A program made the position numbers and the translations under genes. Source: Acanthopleura granulata (Eukaryota; Mollusca; Polyplacophora; Chitonida; Chitonidae). Taken from it: a stretch of 64,000 nucleotides of DNA. The notes beneath the pieces were generated by a model that ran no database searches, was not told where the DNA came from, and saw only the letters and a list, made by a program, of their open reading frames with translations. Shown here in pieces: positions 35,036-46,666 of the stretch. Position 1 is the first letter of the stretch, and every line of letters begins with the position of its first letter. The stretch is taken from NCBI GenBank assembly GCA_016165875.1, contig JABBOT010000005.1, positions 20,978,520 through 21,042,519 of the forward strand. Reading direction: 5' to 3'.

Positions 35036-35110
35036 AATAAACGTTAGGCTTAATTCCGAATACCATGAATCCTTAGATGGCGTAAAACACCAATGAAATA
35101 AATAAACAAA

Positions 35111-37991
35111 TTAGTCTGGACTAAAGTTAATGCCAGGGTTAAGTCCTTACAGATTCTTAAACAAATGCCCCATGAATGTCACAATGGAAATCCTCGGCAG
35201 TAACTGGGCAAAGATGGGTAGTTTATCTACGGGACAAGTTTTCGCCACCCATCAAGCTGATTGCTGTTGGATCATTGGTAAACTTATGAGAATGAAGTGT
35301 TAAGCAACAACCAAATAAATAAATAAATAAACAGTTTTCATTTCATATATTTTATCAAGTAGTTGAATGGTAAAAATACATGTATATATGAATCATAATG
35401 TTGCGTTATATTAAACAATTTGATGGAAACATAAGGATACACACAGGTGCACAATGTACATATACACATCCACAAAGAGTTGAAGTTAAAAAATATACAC
35501 CTGCGACATTCAGACCAAGAACATGCATTAAAACACCGCAAATCCTTGTTTGTCATAATCGAGAAGTTTAGATACAGAAAGTGAAATCAACAAAATATTC
35601 TTGATGTGGACAGTAACCTTGCAGACCTTTCCGCCCGTGGCTGTATTTGAAAGTTTAGACATCTTAATCCTATACACAGACGAGTCATGATTTTATTACC
35701 TACCTGTCAGATTTCATAAATATGCATGGCAGGAGTGCGAATAAATATTAAATCAAAACACACGCTTATAAGGTAAATGTAATAAGGTCAATGTATTTAT
35801 CAATAAAATTTCAAGGAAGAGACAGCAAATAATGAACATTGCTGTTGTAAATCGTAAAAGTTCCTCTGTTCTCGTTATCCAAAACTTTCATATGATTGCT
35901 ATTTTGTGGAAAACATTGAATAATTAGCGCGTCAAGCTGATTATGCAAAGGTTTATGGATTGTAAAATGCCTGGTTATTACTAAATAATAGGGAGATGTA
36001 ATCATCATCCCCGTGTACCGGACAACAGCTCATTATTGAATTACATTGTCATTTCAAAGACAGACAAAATGTGAGTAACTTAAATAGCTGTATTTACTAC
36101 AGGTCATATAAAAATAAATTGAATGTTATTTGTCCACTCCAACATATTCATTTATGTGACCATCATTAGTTAAAAATCAGTAAAAATCCGTCATGAGAAA
36201 AAAAGCTGTGGTTCATCGGATATGCCACCGACTTATCAAGGACCCTATGTAAGAGGCATTTTGATTGGCGAGTGGTGGTAAGGCCGTAAGCACTGGCCGT
36301 TTCAAAAGGGAAAGCGTGTTTTTGATATAACTCAAAGATTTAAATGTGTTTTTCCAGCAAAATTTTGAGTTTTATGTCATTAAAAAGAACAAGCCTTGAG
36401 CTTTCTTTCAATACTAATATTTTGTTGCCTCTTCCGTTAACAAAACTTCCAGTTCATTGTTCAGGGCCAAAGGCAAAGCCTACATTTGGTCCTTATAAGA
36501 ATTAGTAATAATTATAATTGATAATGTCACTCTTTCGGGATATTTAGGTGCTGATATGTTCAACATATATGTGTTTTCTGAACTATAACGGCAGGTGCTG
36601 AATTCTCTCTGGCTCTGTCAGTGAGCGCTCTGTACCAAAACCCTGTAATTTGTGGACTTATTTATTTATTTAATGATCATTTACTAGACAAACCTTAAAT
36701 CCTACTTAACGCAAATTCATGGTACCAACAATGGGCGCATGTACATCATTGGCCGAAGGATGAACACAGTTATCAGCAAAGTTTACATAAGTTTATATAA
36801 CACATGTCTCTGCACCTTATGATATTCTTTTATGTTTTTTTTATAGCAACGGATATCTGTACAAGAAATTAAGAGTACATAACATAAAAAGCAGCCGGAT
36901 AGTAAAACAGGAACACCTAATAATACGCATAGTCCCACTGACATACATACAAATAAATCCCTACACTTATGTACACATCAGTTTATAAATCCATGTGAGT
37001 ATGTACTATATACATACACCCCAACATGCACTTGTCGCCATGTATAGTATACACACTGAAATTAACTCGTTTTTAAAGTACAACACATTCTAGTATACCC
37101 TTACAGGACATGAAGTACTGTGTTTACATTTCATTCTCCAATTTTACATATTAAGTAAAAAAAACTTTTAACTTTTGGGAGATTTCATACTAAAGCTTAC
37201 ATTTAACATATTTCATTTCTTGGAGATTGTATGTTAATTGCTGAATTATTCTTTAATATTCTCTCATTTACGTCGCGTTCCCACAGCAGCCATATAAACA
37301 TACCGAAGCTCTACCAAAAAGTCTTGTTTTACAAACTGATTGACATTATTATAGATCTCCTCACTTGAAAATATTCAGTAGATATAGAAAAAGTGAACAA
37401 TGGCGTATCTCAAGAGGTACTGTTAGGTATTTTCCAATCTCCTTTCTCATTCTCTCATTTTCAATACCTCTTCTCAAGTTCGAGTTACAGTTGAAACAAT
37501 CGCTGAATGACATAGAACATAGACATAGTTATTTTTGCTTACTAGCTTGCCTTCAGTGTTAAAAAGCACATCGGAAACGAACTATTGATACAATTATTCT
37601 CTTTCGAATCATTCAAACTAAATTCTGCAATAGTTCTGCAAGAACCAACGTTCAGGCTGCATCCTCTGCAAAGCGGATAACGGTAATTTTCAAAGTAACT
37701 TAAGATAAGGAAATGTGCATGTGCATTTGTCATCATTTATAAAAAATATTACTTATTTAGAAAATAAATTGATCTAAGCAGGCACGCCATTTGTTGCTAT
37801 ATATGCAAGGACAGCCATGGTATGTTTTTGGGTGTGTTTCTCGGGAAAATTCACCGCATAAAAATCTCAGACAAATATACTCTGAGTAATTAGATAACGC
37901 TGTCAGTGTTTTGCTTCCAGCACTATGTCTGGCTGTAACTCCTCTTCTTCTTTTGTGGGGAGTTTCCATTTCGAATGTTTAGTGTCTGTGG
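35111..37991. other. 3' flank of gene B, no second gene recognised
   Basis: No exon was seen. The gene B 3' UTR must lie at its right end. No AATAAA is obvious on the minus strand within about 1.2 kb of the stop. An ATTAAA-type candidate (plus strand CTTTAAT) lies near 37252, and several AATAAA candidates near 36660. Confidence 0.45.
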
Positions 37992-38082
37992 CTAGAACTT
38001 GCTAGTCATATTGCTAGCCGGTGCTGGACCTCCAACGTAACCAGCATTATGCTGAGGAGTTCCTCCCGCCGTCTGCCTCCTT
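37992..38082 (-). CDS. Gene B exon B18: cytoplasmic tail and stop
   Basis: Entry phase 2, acceptor CCTTGCAG. Together with the end of B17 it gives RRRRQT just inside the membrane, then AGGTPQHNAGYVGGPAP and the C-terminus ASNMTSKF, stop TAG at 37992-37994. The tail has one tyrosine, no NPxY, no dileucine and no PPPSPxS. SKF at the end would fit a class I PDZ-ligand pattern (S/T-x-hydrophobic), which is inference. Confidence 0.87.
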
Positions 38083-39625
38083 CTGCAAGGTGAAAATGTA
38101 CCAAACGTTTATTCGACAATTTACAAACTTATCGTCAAAATCCTATAAGTTTGGTGCAGGTTTAACTTGGATAAGAAGTTAACACAATCTAAGGATCAAC
38201 ATACTTTAAGGTTTGAATTTTCCCCATCCTCGGGAAAAGTTCTCATTGGCCCTGTACACAGCAGTACGTTTGACCGGCTTTCTGATTTTCCTTGGTATAG
38301 ATAAAAGAAACGTAGTTTCGTCTCTGGCATAGACATGTCAGATCTGTGATGTTAACTAATTTTCACCACAGTTCTAGTTATGTTCTACCATTCTTGGGTT
38401 GCTTCACAAATTCTATCCCAATCGTTACAAGAAGTTCACACCCATATAATGCCTTTCTGTGACAGTGTGATAAAAGACTTGTTCCGTTAAAATTTGTAAA
38501 GGACAGTCATGACGGGGTGTGAAAACCCAACCAAAACGAGTACCATGTTTAGCAGCAATTTATGGTTTTACCCGGCTGATAAACGACAGCACCAATGTTT
38601 CTGTTTTTTGGACTAAAATTCAATGTAAATAAAGTGTATAGAACTGTCAGTCTCCGTACGGAGAACAAGCTCTTGAAGGCCAAGCATTCTGGAAATATTG
38701 AAAAGGAGTTCTGAATGTTTCCTATATATCCGTTTGAGCAGTCAGAGCAGTAGCTATAATTCACATCACAACAAAAACTACTTGAATTTCCTTAAAAATG
38801 AACGAATCGCCCCCAAACTCGACCTTGCTTTGTTATACTTGTCTTGGAGGAGTATTATATCATGTTTCACTGCATAGAATAACTAACTCCAGAAAATGTC
38901 CAAAACTGGAGAAAAACGGTTATAGTTATGTCGAACATTAACTAAAGGGCACAAAATCTGTAATCTGTCTCGTTGGAGCCATGTATACCATGTTCAATTC
39001 AGAGTAACTGGTTTGAGTGAAAAATCCGAAAGGTCTCCAAAAAGAAATGACGCGACCATACTTGCGAGCCAGTTGGATGAAAGGACCTTAAACTCGAACA
39101 TGAAATAGAACATGTAGCTGTGAACCCATGTTCTAAATTCCGATTCAATACGATGAACAGTTTTTGTAAAAGTTGGGAAAACAACCGCATAGGCGTGCAC
39201 TGATCACGTAAGACCTATCATAAATCATATAGGACAATAGTGGATTTCCGCCCGTCCAAACGGTCAGCGACAGGCATCCTATTTGTGACTAGTTCAAGCA
39301 CATACTCTCTGTAACGACTGTGTACAAATCTGCACATCCACAACGCATGTGTATCAATGGTACAAAATAATGTGTACCACTTGTACCCAGTAATTTTTAC
39401 AAAGTATGTACCTTTTAATGTACAGTTGAATGAAAGCATATCTAACCTTGATTTCTGATTTAATTACGGTTTGACGCTGTAATGAGTAATTTTTCACTTG
39501 TATTCCTGCTCTCAGGTGTATATAAGCACTTATTTCAGAACAGTATAACCTGAAGTTATTCTGGATTTTACTGGAACAAAATGTCTCCGCCTAGAATAGC
39601 TATGTCTACACAATTATATACTCAC
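38083..39625. other. Intron B17-B18
   Basis: No other feature recognised in about 1.5 kb. Confidence 0.6.
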
Positions 39626-39737
39626 CGCCTTTGCAAGATGCATAGAACAATAACAACCACAATAACAACCACGATGATCACCACGATGATAACGACTATG
39701 ATGGGGATTTTAATCATGATGCTGTAAGATGACTGAC
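39626..39737 (-). CDS. Gene B exon B17: transmembrane helix
   Basis: 112 nt, entry phase 1, exit phase 2; acceptor TTTCTAG, donor GGCG|GTGAGT. It encodes GQSSYSIMIKIP, then 19 consecutive Val/Ile residues, then LCILQ. It joins in frame to B16 and B18. The helix is coded by a quasi-repetitive GTGGTTGTTATT-type sequence. No equivalent is present downstream of exon A16. Confidence 0.9.
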
Positions 39738-40314
39738 CTAGAAACAGGAACAAAGTTGGGACATCCTTCAAAACACCGGTTTGTTTCGCGAATTGTTTTT
39801 ATCCATTATCACAATTATAATCAAAAAGTGCTTATAAATAAAGGAAATGAAATACGGAAATTGCTACCGTTCAGGACAATTCTAATTTTAAAAGGAAATC
39901 GTATATGACATCTCATTTGTCAAGCAGGACAAAAGCAAAATACATACGCAAAATACTGATCGACCCGGTGAAAGAGTTCAGTGTTAGTGAATAGACTGTC
40001 ATGCATGTCTGGTGTCTTGAGAGTAGAATTGCAGAGAAGACGTGCCAGGAATATGCTGGCCTGAAAACTGGCTTATAATTTATGGTAATATCGGGTATGT
40101 TGACGACAAAATTGCTGCGTTAACCTGGAATCTGCAGAATAAAGCGAATTCCCAAAATAAAGTCACTGATCATAGGCTTGTAAAACCTTCTTATTCACTT
40201 AAGAGTTTAAACCAATTAAACTGTTCAAAAGCAGTGATGGAATTGGGGATACTTGGGAAAACTTCCAGCGTAATTCTAAATACCTCTCAGGAAAACCTTC
40301 GTTGGGTCGCACGA

Positions 40315-40440
40315 TAATGATGTGTCCAGCATGGTGTTCCACTGAGGCAACACTGTATTTATTTGAGTGGTGCTTACGCCGCACTCAAAAATATTTCAGT
40401 CATAAGACGACGGCCAGCATTAGGACGGGAGCAAACTCAA
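40315..40440 (-). repeat. SINE fragment, orthologous to 4815-4990
   Basis: Contains GTCCAGCATGGTGTTCCACT, GCCGCACTCAAAAATATTTC and GACGACGGCCAGCATTAG, the same composite as near exon A16, so it was present before the gene duplication. Confidence 0.8.
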
Positions 40441-40564
40441 TTGTTGCCATACATGTAGAGTGAAAAAAAATAATCTTCTACAGGAGAATAACTTTGGGAA
40501 TTACAAGCATGATTACACTTTAAAATGGTTCAACACTATTCGGTATGTATTATTCAAAACTAAC

Positions 40565-40690
40565 CTTCCACACAGGTGGGGAAGTCCGCTTCTAGATTGA
40601 CGCGATCTGCGCATGCGCACGTCTTGCCATTGGGCGTAGGAAGGCAGAGATCACTACAGCCCCCATTATTCTCACTACATGGGTTAATGA
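40565..40690 (-). CDS. Gene B exon B16: EGF-like domain 3
   Basis: 126 nt, entry phase 1, exit phase 1; acceptor GTTTCAG, donor GAAG|GTTAGT. It encodes INPCSENNGGCSDLCLPTPN, then KTCACADRVNLEADFPTC: the classic LRP EGF signature NPC...GGCSDLCLP with six cysteines. Confidence 0.95.
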
Positions 40691-41131
40691 CTGAAACTGA
40701 GCAACAACAAAAATAAAACAGTAACTGCTACAGCTCTAAGCTGCAAGGAATATTAGCGCAGGCTAAATCTAGAAACCACTAACCTAATGCAACAATCACA
40801 AGTTAACTAACGAAACGAAATGAAAAAGACAGTTTCGTCCCTGTGGTTGAACAAAGATGCACATTCATCTCCTTCACTCTAACGTGCGTGTACTCCTGTG
40901 TTCGGTGTGCAAATGAAGTTTGCATCAACCTGGAGCCTATAGAATAAAGCAAATGCCCCAAATAAAGTCACTGATTATAGGTTTGAGGTGAAAAGCAGAC
41001 CGCCTTTATTCACTTTGTCTCTTAATAAGCTGAAACTACCTGACAAACGCACTGAAAAAAATGGAATGAAATACTGCGTATTTTCCGGAAAACTTCTGGT
41101 GTAATTTGAAATACAGTCTTACTGAATTTAC

Positions 41132-41247
41132 CTGGATTTCTTTTGTTGGGTCGCACGACAAGAATGTCCCCTAGTTCGGCAAATACTGGAGACTCCATCA
41201 CAACACGTCGGTTAGATCCGTCCGCCTTGTTTACGACAGTAATGCCT
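41132..41247 (-). CDS. Gene B exon B15: closing strand of propeller 3
   Basis: 116 nt, entry phase 2, exit phase 1; donor CCAG|GTAAAT. It encodes GITVVNKADGSNRRVVMESP and ends VVRPNKRNP. The intron downstream carries blocks matching the intron after A15 (for example AAAGCAGACCGCCTTTATTC). Confidence 0.92.
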
Positions 41248-41689
41248 CTACAGAAACGACGTGATTGAAGCGTACAAATAAAACGTCAAACGACGCCCTT
41301 TCAGAGTTGACCAAAAGTAGAGTGCGATGCTGTTATAAAAAGTTTAAATTTCATGTATTTCTATCTTGGATCTTCAAGAGATTCTTTTCAAAACTCTTTT
41401 TTAATCCTCAATGTAAACCAACCATCAAGTATAACTTTCAGTCATAGGTTGACTTGATTAGACTTCTGATCTCAAAAATGTTACATTTACCTCATTGCAG
41501 CCAGCTTTGTGAGTGGAGGAAAGCACCGCATCTATTACCGGGTACCTGACAAACCTCCTAACTTAAAGCAGTAACAGAATCTACTGGAGCTGAAGACAAG
41601 CACGTGACTTCATTTGCCAAGGCTCCTCGTCTGCAGTGAGAGGGACGACTTTGATGGCTCAGCCAGCCATGGTCCAATACACCCATTTT

Positions 41690-42240
41690 TATTTATCTGT
41701 TTGATTGGTGTTTAACGCTTTTACGCATTAAAGAGACTATATCGGAAAATTATCGCAAATTTTCGGTTTAATCGATTTGAATTGAACCTTGTGCATTTTT
41801 CTTTCAATAGCCGGCTACACTTTCAGAAAATGTAACCCTCGGTGTGTTGCGATTTTTTGTTTTAAAACAATCACTTATCTTCCAGGGATTTCCATGTAGA
41901 CCCGAACTATGAAAGGTAATGTACATGTATGTACGGAAAGTAATGGACATGTAAGGATGTAGACAGCCGCTCGGCAAACTTAGTGCAAAATCGACGTTTA
42001 CATTTCAATCTATTCTGGGTGAAAGCAATTGTGACGTCATGACGTCACAGAGAAATTGACCATATTCAACCAATGTGTGGCCTACAGCAAGCAAAGATAC
42101 TTTATAAATTCAATATATACAAGTCACGATATAGACATTCTGCAGTGCAGCGTAAGGCTCTAGCTCGCCAGAAAACTGACAAACCTTTTGACAAAGAATT
42201 GGTCAAATGCATGGTTAATATGCTTGTGGAACAGATTTAG
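41690..42240. other. Intron B14-B15 with dispersed-repeat traces
   Basis: Begins with a minus-oriented SINE family 1 tail scrap (TGTTTGATTGGTGTTTAACG, 41699-41720). A GTGACGTCATGACGTCACAG double CRE-like palindrome lies near 42030. No exon. Confidence 0.5.
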
Positions 42241-42265
42241 ACTGTCTATGATATGACCGACTCAC

Positions 42266-42422
42266 CCTCTGTTCCAGCCAATGTAATACAGCTTATTTCC
42301 GTGGATGACAAGCGATATGATGACGGCATCAGGATCCTTCAGAAGTACTTTTCTATCATCTCCAAACAGTGTACATCGCTCTATGACGTCTAAGTGTCCG
42401 TCAGCCCAGAAAAGGCGGTCCT
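42266..42422 (-). CDS. Gene B exon B14: propeller 3 blades
   Basis: 157 nt, entry phase 1, exit phase 2; acceptor TATACAG, donor AGG|GTGAGT. It encodes DRLFWADGHLDVIERCTLFG and GNKLYYIGWNR. Confidence 0.94.
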
Positions 42423-42599
42423 CTGTATAAAACACATTTCATAACGCGTAAAGGGATAAACCTAATGCTAATGAGCATAAATGTGGTTAACAGACCATTG
42501 ATGTCTAATGTCCACATGACTGAATTTTTTTACCTAATGTAGCTTGCGCCATGAAGGTAGGATCGTGTAAGTTGTTAATTTTTAAACACTGATATGAAC

Positions 42600-42870
42600 T
42601 CTTGGGAGGGGCCTCCGGGGCCGAGGGAGTTGGCGCGCTACTGCAGCGTAATGACCCAGTCCCTCTCACAAATGTGGTCACTGTCAGCTCAAGTTCAGTC
42701 TAGGCTCACTTCCTGTCCGGCCGTCCGTGAGAAGGCCTACCAGCAAATTGCCAATGTTGGTGGGTTTTCCTCGGGCTCTGACCGGATTCCTTCCACCGTA
42801 ACGCTGGCCGCTGGCGTATAAGTGTAATTTTCTTGAGTAAGGCTTTAAACACCAGCCAGATAAGTAAATA
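42600..42870 (+). repeat. SINE family 1, full length
   Basis: Head GGGGCCTCCGGGGCCGAGGG and AGTTGGCGCGCTACTGCAGC, then GTAATGACCCAGTCCC, GTGAGAAGGCCTACCAGCAA, CTGGCGTATAAGTG and CCAGATAAGTAAATAAAT. The B-box region is eroded (CAGCTCAAGTTC). It lies in the B13-B14 intron. Confidence 0.92.
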
Positions 42871-43014
42871 AATGAACTCTTAGGATAAAACCTAAATTAA
42901 GGTAAATTGACCAAAGTCCTATTTCACCGACTGCCTGTGATAATGGGAGACTGTCAAGCAGTTGCACAAAAGGGTCCAAATTACATTAGAGCACATAGCT
43001 TTCTGCTGTGACGG

Positions 43015-43375
43015 ACCGCCTTGGCGGCCTGGTGGTTAGAGCGTTCGCTTGGGGGTAGACAGATACGGAATCACTTCCGGGTCGGATCATGCCAAGGCCT
43101 CTAAAAATAATATTTGTTGCTTGCTCTAACCACTTAGCACTGAGTGGTTAGAGCAAGGAAACAGGACTGGTCGATCCAGTGTCAGTGTAATGTGACTGGG
43201 TGGGGTGTTATGTCTGGTGTCTTCAGCATGATGCTCCAGTGGCGGCAGCACTTGGGCGACATGGGCTCGCCCTGCTACAAGAAGGCACAGTATATGTAGA
43301 TATTATATAGGCCTCCGCGTCGTCATAAGACTGATAAATTGTTGAGAACGATGTAAAAACGTAAGCATTGACCCT
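43015..43375 (+). repeat. SINE family 2, best-preserved copy
   Basis: The tRNA-like head GGCGGCCTGGTGGTTAGAGC (A box) and GGAATCACTTCCGGGTCGG (B-box position) are followed by AAAAATAATATTTGTTGC, CCAGTGTCAGTGTAATGTGA, GTTATGTCTGGTGTCTTCAG, CATGATGCTCCAGTGGCGGC and TCGTCATAAGACTGATAAAT. The tRNA-like start supports a polymerase III-derived SINE distinct from family 1. Confidence 0.87.
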
Positions 43376-44388
43376 ACATTCGCCCTGGTGCTACTCTATG
43401 TCCCAGAAACCACCAGTACAAAACACTGTGTTGATAACAGCTTAATGGCTTGGGGGACGTCCATAAAATATGAGAGTTTATTGGGGGGGTGTCTGTGCTT
43501 TACGTACAAGGGCCGGGGTGCGATATAAATGTATAAATAGAATACGTGCTATTGTACCAATCAGCAATATTCGCCTTACACTGTGTAACAATTAATGTCC
43601 CGTACAGAGTAGTTGTCCTTTATGCTTCTTAACTGATTCGTGCCAAGAACACATGGTCTGTGGTCGGTCAAATCTGTTCAGTTGGATGATTGGAACTTGA
43701 TGCGATATCAGACTAAATGGAGCACTTACTATACGAAACCTAATCAATGTAAAAAAACAAGCTGTGAAACGAAGTGAAAACCAGTCTTTATATAGAAGTG
43801 GCCATAAATCAGCTGGAAAAGTGGCAACTGCCGCAAGTTTGACAGTCATTTTGTAAGATCATATGTGACTTTAGTAACTCGTTGGCAAACGGTAGAAATG
43901 AAAGCCGTTTAATCGCCTGTGTGTGCCTTTCTTTATAGTATTGCCTGCAGTGTTTCATAGTCGTAGTTCTGTTTATTTTGTGAATTTGCATGGTGATTCA
44001 ACGTACTTCGTAGACAGAGGGAGGAGGGGGTTATGGCATTTTGTACAAGAAGCGTAATGGGGGACGGGATTGGGGTTCATTATTTCGGAATTTGAACGTA
44101 CGTATCTCTTGGACGACATCTTGCTGTATTAAGAGTACTTTCAACCGATTGGGTTAAGTCTTTGTCTAATGATCCTTTTGAAAGCCGACGATCTTCTGTA
44201 AATGTCGTTCGTTTTGGATGTAATCGTCAAAATTTTTCCCGCGATGAACTGGTCTAATGCTGATGACTTATTATGGAAAAACATGCTTGTCGATCCCACT
44301 AAACTGAACATTAAAAAATTGATGAAACGGCAAGACAGAGATTTACCGTCCACAGAAGGGCCACATTACAGTTACCTGGGCAACTTAC

Positions 44389-44516
44389 GTTCGAAGTCGA
44401 TGGCAATTCCATTTGGGGCTTCAATATTAGTTGTGATAATGGTTTGACGCCCCGACCCATCCATATTAGCCCGCCCTACGTGCGGAGAAGCGCCAACATC
44501 CGTCCAGAACATTATC
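44389..44516 (-). CDS. Gene B exon B13: propeller 3 blade
   Basis: 128 nt, entry phase 2, exit phase 1; acceptor TCCACAG, donor GAAC|GTAAGT. It encodes [20 protein letters not shown], then PNGIAIDFE. The last exon base is C instead of the usual G, giving Gln instead of Glu at the junction with B14. Confidence 0.92.
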
Positions 44517-44729
44517 CTGTGGATATTAGGCATATTATTAAAACCAGTGTTCAGCCTTACTTCAGTACTTGATAAATGCAAACGCAAAAGCTTTTCTTTT
44601 GTACCTTAGAACGTTTATACTGACAACACATTTTAACTACCTGTTCGCCCTATTGTAATTTCAAAACAGATAATAAAACTAGGAATAGGTATAGATGCTA
44701 TATATAACCTGTGAAGGTTTGAAGTGCCA

Positions 44730-45245
44730 CTCTGGTCAGAATACAAATTACGTCGAAATATTACAGTGATATGAAAAAAATCCTACGGAGTAAGCCTTAC
44801 ACCTTGTTTCAAAAGGATTTTCATGAATAACACTATTTAACCCATATAAATGACGGTTCCTTGAAAAACAAAATCTTCGGCTGTGTCCGTAAAATTTTCC
44901 TGATGTGACATGATAATATTCCTTGTATGACGTGGAATCCGACAGATATGACGTTGAGTAAGCCATTTATGCTGGAATGACGTCAAGAGCGTTTGAAAGA
45001 GCAGCGTTATTTGTGGATACACATCAGCGACTGATGACGTCATACGTTCGTGGATGACGGCACCCCAGGCAAAGTGGAAAGGACAGATATATTTTGTTGA
45101 CGAAACGTGCAATATCGGTTTTAATACGCTGCATTATTTTCACAATTTAGGAAAGTGATTCAGACTATTCCAGTTTTTATCAATTCGCCTTGCTTTTAAG
45201 ACACAGACGTTTTGGCACCAAAGTAGCTCTTTAAAAGAAAAGACA
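44730..45245 (-). repeat. Element D copy 3 (TGACGTCA-rich dispersed repeat)
   Basis: Starts CTCTGGTCAGAATACAAATT and ends near CAAAGTAGCTCTTTAAA. It includes TATGACGTGG, TGACGTTGAG, AATGACGTCAAG, TGATGACGTCATACG and GATGACGGC between 44935 and 45065. The matching gene A intron (10020-10070) runs through this point without the element. Confidence 0.9.
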
Positions 45246-45299
45246 ACATTAGATCACACGTATACATGTATGGATAAATAATCCTATTCATAGTTCAAA

Positions 45300-45910
45300 A
45301 AGCGTCACTTTATATTTTTGTCATGTAGGATAACCGAGATATCGCAGTTCAAAGTAAGGAAAAGCGCCCACGTGGGCAAAATCGAACCGACCGCCGCGTT
45401 CTCAATTTTAACCAATCAAGGGCGAGATATTTCTACCATCCGACAAGACATTTGTTTCCACCGTGACGTCACCTGTACCTAGTTTGCCACTTTGCCATAT
45501 AGAAGCAGTGCTAAATCAGCTGTTTACCTTGTGATTACGAGACAATTCTGTCATACTTTCAGGTTATTTTTATCGAAAAAGTGGCACGGGAATACGTCAG
45601 GGGTTATTCCCCAAGGTCTCGATCAGGAGGCCACTATGAGCGGCAGTCGATTGTAATAATAAAGGGGACGATACTTCGCACATAAAGGAGTGTCTCACCT
45701 TTAATACTGAACAGCGTAGGTTACTGATGACGCGATTTCCGGTTTCTCTGAAATAGTGTATCCCATGGACTCGTAAGAATTCCACATAAAAAGCTGATTT
45801 ATGGAGTTACCAAGCACGTCATAAAAAATGAATATGCCCGTTTAGGCCTGTATTGGCCCGCCTTTTGAAATAACTTTAGTTTCATGTTTTATTGTCTTTT
45901 CTTTTCAGGT
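45300..45910. repeat. Block E, further inserted sequence next to element D
   Basis: GATAACCGAGATATCGCAGT, TCAAAGTAAGGAAAA and TTAACCAATCAAGGGCGA match, in reverse orientation, sequence near 8780-8880. It is therefore a dispersed repeat. It ends where gene A-like intron sequence resumes (GAAAGGAAGTTACCAGAG, near 45912). Confidence 0.6.
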
Positions 45911-46479
45911 TGAAAGGAAGTTACCAGAGAATACACGAAGTAACCTTACATTCGAACTTAAGGTCACGGCCGGAACGGTGAATGCTTACTCCGAGCACGT
46001 CACCTCAGATTTGAAGCCAAGAGCGGTTGCTTCAAATACGTGAGAGATAGTTGGAGATTTTGCCTACTCCGTATAGCGCAATTTAAAAGATAGCTGCATC
46101 TCCCCATTGCATATGACTGCTGCGGTACTGAGAAATTCACATGATTGTTTTAAAACCTTATACTCCTGGCCAATTTCGTGCATTTTTGTGCGAATCTTTC
46201 CGACACGTGAGACTTGACAGGGTGCGAACATAGCAATTTACTCTCAAGTCGAAAACGAAGGAAAATAAACATACAAATATTACAGGAGAGCAGAATCTTG
46301 AGTTTTCGCCAAAGTGTATAATGCTATAGCATAGACATAAATGGCCATTCGCGTGCTTCTCTCTATCCCACGTGTATAGGACCAACTCTACACATGCGTA
46401 CCAAATTTCCGTTAGAAATACGTTACTGGCCAATAGATAATTTACGGAGATCGAAGTAAATACTGAAGGGAATGCTTAC

Positions 46480-46666
46480 CCCTTGGAGCTGTACAAAGCC
46501 ACCGCTCGCGCCCTGTTAAGATTTTTGATTAACGTCTTCTTAGACTTGCCGTCAGGAGTGACGACGGCGATGTAACTGATGGACCCTAGAACTCTTTTCC
46601 TTCTGGCTGAGAAATAGATGTTTCCTGTAAATTCATCCACCGCCAATCGGATAGCCACTTCTTCTC
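46480..46666 (-). CDS. Gene B exon B12: propeller 3 blade
   Basis: 187 nt, entry phase 1, exit phase 2; acceptor TTTAAG, donor AAGGG|GTAAGC. It encodes RLAVDEFTGNIYFSARRKRV, then VVTPDGKSKKTLIKNLNRAR and AVALYSSKG. Confidence 0.93.
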
